Origin: Mesorhizobium sp. B2-1-1
GTDB taxonomy: Bacteria; Pseudomonadota; Alphaproteobacteria; Rhizobiales; Rhizobiaceae
NCBI RefSeq assembly: GCF_006442975.2
Contig: NZ_CP083954.1
Coordinates: forward strand, 3,355,501 to 3,419,500
Reading direction: 5' to 3'
Length of the DNA stretch: 64,000 nt
Within the stretch, counting starts at the first letter, position 1; every line of letters begins with the position of its first letter. The position numbers and the translations under genes are program-made. Below, in pieces: positions 61,701 to 64,000 of this stretch. The notes below the pieces were generated by a model. It did not search any database. It was not told the origin of the DNA and saw only the letters and a program-made list of their open reading frames with translations.

Positions 61701-64000
61701 CTATTCGGCCGCGCCCAAATAGTCCGACAGCGGCGGGCATGAACAGACCAGGTTGCGGTCGCCGGCGACATTGTCGATGCGCGATACCGGCGGCCAGTAT
61801 TTCGCCGCCATGTCGGCGTCTCCGGCGGGGTAGGCCGCTTCCAGGCGCGAATAGGGATGGCTCCACTGGCCGGCCAGCGCCTCCGCGGCGGTGTGCGGCG
61901 CATTGACCAGCGGATTGTCAGCCAGGGGCCACTCGCCCCTCGCAACCTTGGCCGCTTCGCCCGCGATGGCGATCATCGCCTCGCAGAAGCGGTCGAGCTC
62001 GCGCTTGGGCTCGGATTCGGTCGGTTCCACCATCAGCGTGCCGGCGACCGGGAACGACATGGTCGGCGCATGGAAACCGTAGTCGATCAACCGTTTGGCG
62101 ATGTCCTCGACACTGATGCCGGCGCTCTCCTTGAGCACGCGGGTGTCGAGGATGCACTCATGGGCAACGCGGTCGCTCCTGCCCTTGTAAAGGAGCGGGA
62201 AGTGTGGGGCGAGCCGCGTCGCGACGTAGTTGGCCGAAACGATCGCCGTCTCGGTCGCCTGCTTCAGGCCGGAAGCGCCCATCATGCGGATGTACATCCA
62301 GGTGATGGGCAGGATGGAGGCACTCCCGAAAGGTGCGGCGGCCACGGCATGCGCGGAGCCTTCGGTAACATGGCCCGGCAGATAGGGCTTCAGATGCGCC
62401 CTGACGCCGATCGGGCCGACACCCGGGCCGCCGCCGCCATGGGGGATGCAGAAGGTCTTGTGCAGGTTCATGTGGCAGACGTCGGCGCCGATGTCGCCCG
62501 GGCGGGCGAGGCCGACCAGGGCGTTGAGGTTGGCGCCGTCGAAATAGACCTGGCCGCCATGCTCATGGATGAGGGCGCAGAGATGTCGCGCGCCCTCTTC
62601 ATAGACGCCATGCGTCGAGGGATAGGTGAACATCAGCGCCGCGAGATTCCTGGAATGCTCGTTGGCCTTGGCCCTCATGTCGTCCATGTCGATATTGCCG
62701 TCCTCCAGGCAGCGAACGACGACCACGCTCATGCCGGCCATCGCCGCGCTCGCCGGATTGGTGCCGTGCGCGGAGGACGGGATCAGGCAGACCGTGCGAT
62801 GGCCCTCGCCGCGCGAGCGGTGATAGGCGCGGATGGCCAGCAATCCGGCATATTCGCCCTGGCTGCCAGCGTTGGGCTGCAGGCTTACCGCATCGAAGCC
62901 GGTAATCTCCGAAAGCCAGCCTTCCAGATCGTCGATCATGGCGCGGTAGCCTGCGGAGTGCGCGGCCGGCGCGAAGGGATGCATGTTGGCGATTTCAGGC
63001 CAACTCACAGGCATCATCTCGGCCGCGGCATTGAGCTTCATGGTGCAGGACCCCAGCGGGATCATCGCGCGGTCGAGGGCCAGGTCCTTGTCGGCCAGCC
63101 GGCGCAGGAAGCGCATCATCTCGGTTTCCGACTTGTTCTCGTGGAAGACGGGTTGGGTAAGAAACTCCTTGCCGCGTGGCTTGCCGGGCATGGCGGCGGC
63201 GGCCTCCGCGCTCGGCTTGGCCCCAAACAAGGCGGCAATGGCTTCCAGGTCGGCTTCGTCAGAGGTCTCGTCGAAGGCGATGCCGACACGGTCGGCGTCG
63301 ATGACGCGCAGAAGCCGGCCGCCCTTTTCGGCGGCGGCGGCGATCTGCGCGGTCTTCCCCTTCGTCTCCACCGTCACCGTGTCGAAGCGGCTCGTGCCGA
63401 TCACCGGCAAGCCTGCCGCCTTGAGCCCGGCTGCCAGGCGGCTGGCCAGCGCGTGGATGCGCCCGGCGATTGCCTGAAGGCCGGCGGGGCCGTGCCAGAT
63501 CGCGTAGGCTGTCGCCATGTTGGCAAGCAGCGCCTGCGCGGTGCAGATGTTGGACGTCGCCTTGTCGCGGCGGATGTGCTGCTCGCGCGTCTGTAGGGCA
63601 AGCCTGTAGCCTGGACGGCCCTTGCTGTCGGCCGACTGGCCGACCAGGCGGCCGGGCATCAGCCGGGTCAATTTGTCGGCAACGGCGCAGTAGGCGGCAT
63701 GCGGGCCTCCAAAGCCCATCGGCACGCCAAAGCGCTGCATCGGACCGACGGCAATGTCGGCGCCGAGCCTTGCCGGCGTGTCGGTCAGTGTCAGGCCGAG
63801 CGGGTCAGCGATGAAGACGACCAGAGCGCCGGCCGCGCGCGCCTTGTCGATGGCCGCCTTGTGATCACCATAGACGCCGAAAGTGTCCGGCCAGGAGACG
63901 AGCAGGGCGGCTGTGTTGTCGTCGATCGTCTCGCCGTCGATCTCGATGCCGAGCGGCTCGGCGCGGGTGCGCGCCACATCCAGCGTCTGCGGGTGCGGCG
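61701..64000 (-). CDS. gcvP: Glycine dehydrogenase (decarboxylating), P protein, partial
   Basis: The final 766 codons plus part of another are in the window; the N-terminal part (about 170 aa, from the full family length near 935) lies beyond 64000. The frame is open to the window end. PLP-binding Lys in [21 protein letters not shown] and [42 protein letters not shown] and [16 protein letters not shown] are hallmark stretches. It decarboxylates glycine in the cleavage system; gcvH and gcvT are expected upstream, outside the window. It ends with TAG at 61703-61701. Confidence 0.95.
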   Translation of the reverse strand, partial: PHPQTLDVARTRAEPLGIEIDGETIDDNTAALLVSWPDTFGVYGDHKAAIDKARAAGALVVFIADPLGLTLTDTPARLGADIAVGPMQRFGVPMGFGGPHAAYCAVADKLTRLMPGRLVGQSADSKGRPGYRLALQTREQHIRRDKATSNICTAQALLANMATAYAIWHGPAGLQAIAGRIHALASRLAAGLKAAGLPVIGTSRFDTVTVETKGKTAQIAAAAEKGGRLLRVIDADRVGIAFDETSDEADLEAIAALFGAKPSAEAAAAMPGKPRGKEFLTQPVFHENKSETEMMRFLRRLADKDLALDRAMIPLGSCTMKLNAAAEMMPVSWPEIANMHPFAPAAHSAGYRAMIDDLEGWLSEITGFDAVSLQPNAGSQGEYAGLLAIRAYHRSRGEGHRTVCLIPSSAHGTNPASAAMAGMSVVVVRCLEDGNIDMDDMRAKANEHSRNLAALMFTYPSTHGVYEEGARHLCALIHEHGGQVYFDGANLNALVGLARPGDIGADVCHMNLHKTFCIPHGGGGPGVGPIGVRAHLKPYLPGHVTEGSAHAVAAAPFGSASILPITWMYIRMMGASGLKQATETAIVSANYVATRLAPHFPLLYKGRSDRVAHECILDTRVLKESAGISVEDIAKRLIDYGFHAPTMSFPVAGTLMVEPTESEPKRELDRFCEAMIAIAGEAAKVARGEWPLADNPLVNAPHTAAEALAGQWSHPYSRLEAAYPAGDADMAAKYWPPVSRIDNVAGDRNLVCSCPPLSDYLGAAE

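Overview
The window is a gene-dense, high-GC chromosomal segment with about 60 protein genes and one tRNA. Alphaproteobacterial marks are plentiful: a DUF982 gene, tRNA-Glu with encoded CCA, alaC-hom-glpX-recJ order, folE/hisI/IscU-like/yidD/thrS grouping, a class I PHA synthase, a Flp pilus locus with a CpaE-type ATPase, and two mosaic palindromic repeats of the sort common between genes in Rhizobiales. The best guess is a Mesorhizobium or close relative in the Phyllobacteriaceae. This is a family-level inference from gene content and protein style; no search was run.

Region 1 (1-16.3 kb) is an accessory carbohydrate island with two CUT2-type ABC transporter operons that converge on a repeat at 8.84-8.96 kb. 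The left operon (+ strand, behind a divergent GntR regulator) has a binding protein, a two-domain ATPase, a fused double permease, an SDR, a 3-hydroxyacyl-CoA-dehydrogenase-like enzyme, a beta-keto acid cleavage enzyme (BKACE) and an SMP-30 lactonase. The set suggests oxidation of an imported sugar or polyol to a 3-keto acid that is then cleaved with acetyl-CoA. The right operon (- strand) begins with a LacI-type DNA-binding domain fused to a PfkB kinase. It continues with a glutamine-amidotransferase-like protein, a single-domain ATPase, an LsrB/RhaS-like binding protein, two permeases and an M20 peptidase. The substrate is unknown.

Region 2 (16.3-25.3 kb) is mixed: RadC and methionine aminopeptidase, a cluster of small orphan genes (18.2-19.8 kb), a histidine-rich integral membrane protein, tRNA-Glu with a clear promoter, an M15 peptidase lipoprotein, PHA synthase and a small lipoprotein.

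Region 3 (25.4-51.3 kb) is mostly core metabolism and housekeeping: aminotransferase, homoserine dehydrogenase, two stress-type small membrane proteins, GlpX, RecJ, a patatin-like protein, HisI, FolE, an IscU-like scaffold, LysR, YidD, a class D beta-lactamase, ThrS, an acyltransferase, redox proteins, a hydratase/CoA-lyase pair, DUF2336, an MNT/HEPN pair, a FUSC-type efflux protein and ParE.

Region 4 (51.5-60.3 kb) is a Flp/Tad pilus assembly operon (cpaB, cpaC, small lipoprotein, cpaE, cpaF, tadB, tadC, an exported protein, tadD). Pilin, prepilin peptidase and TadE/G genes are not in the window. A membrane-bound GGDEF protein follows, and the window ends inside gcvP (- strand).

The least conventional items are the HTH-kinase fusion with its likely self-regulating operator, the lactonase/dehydrogenase/BKACE sugar operon with its fused permease, the His-rich membrane protein, and the IscU-like protein without the third cysteine.
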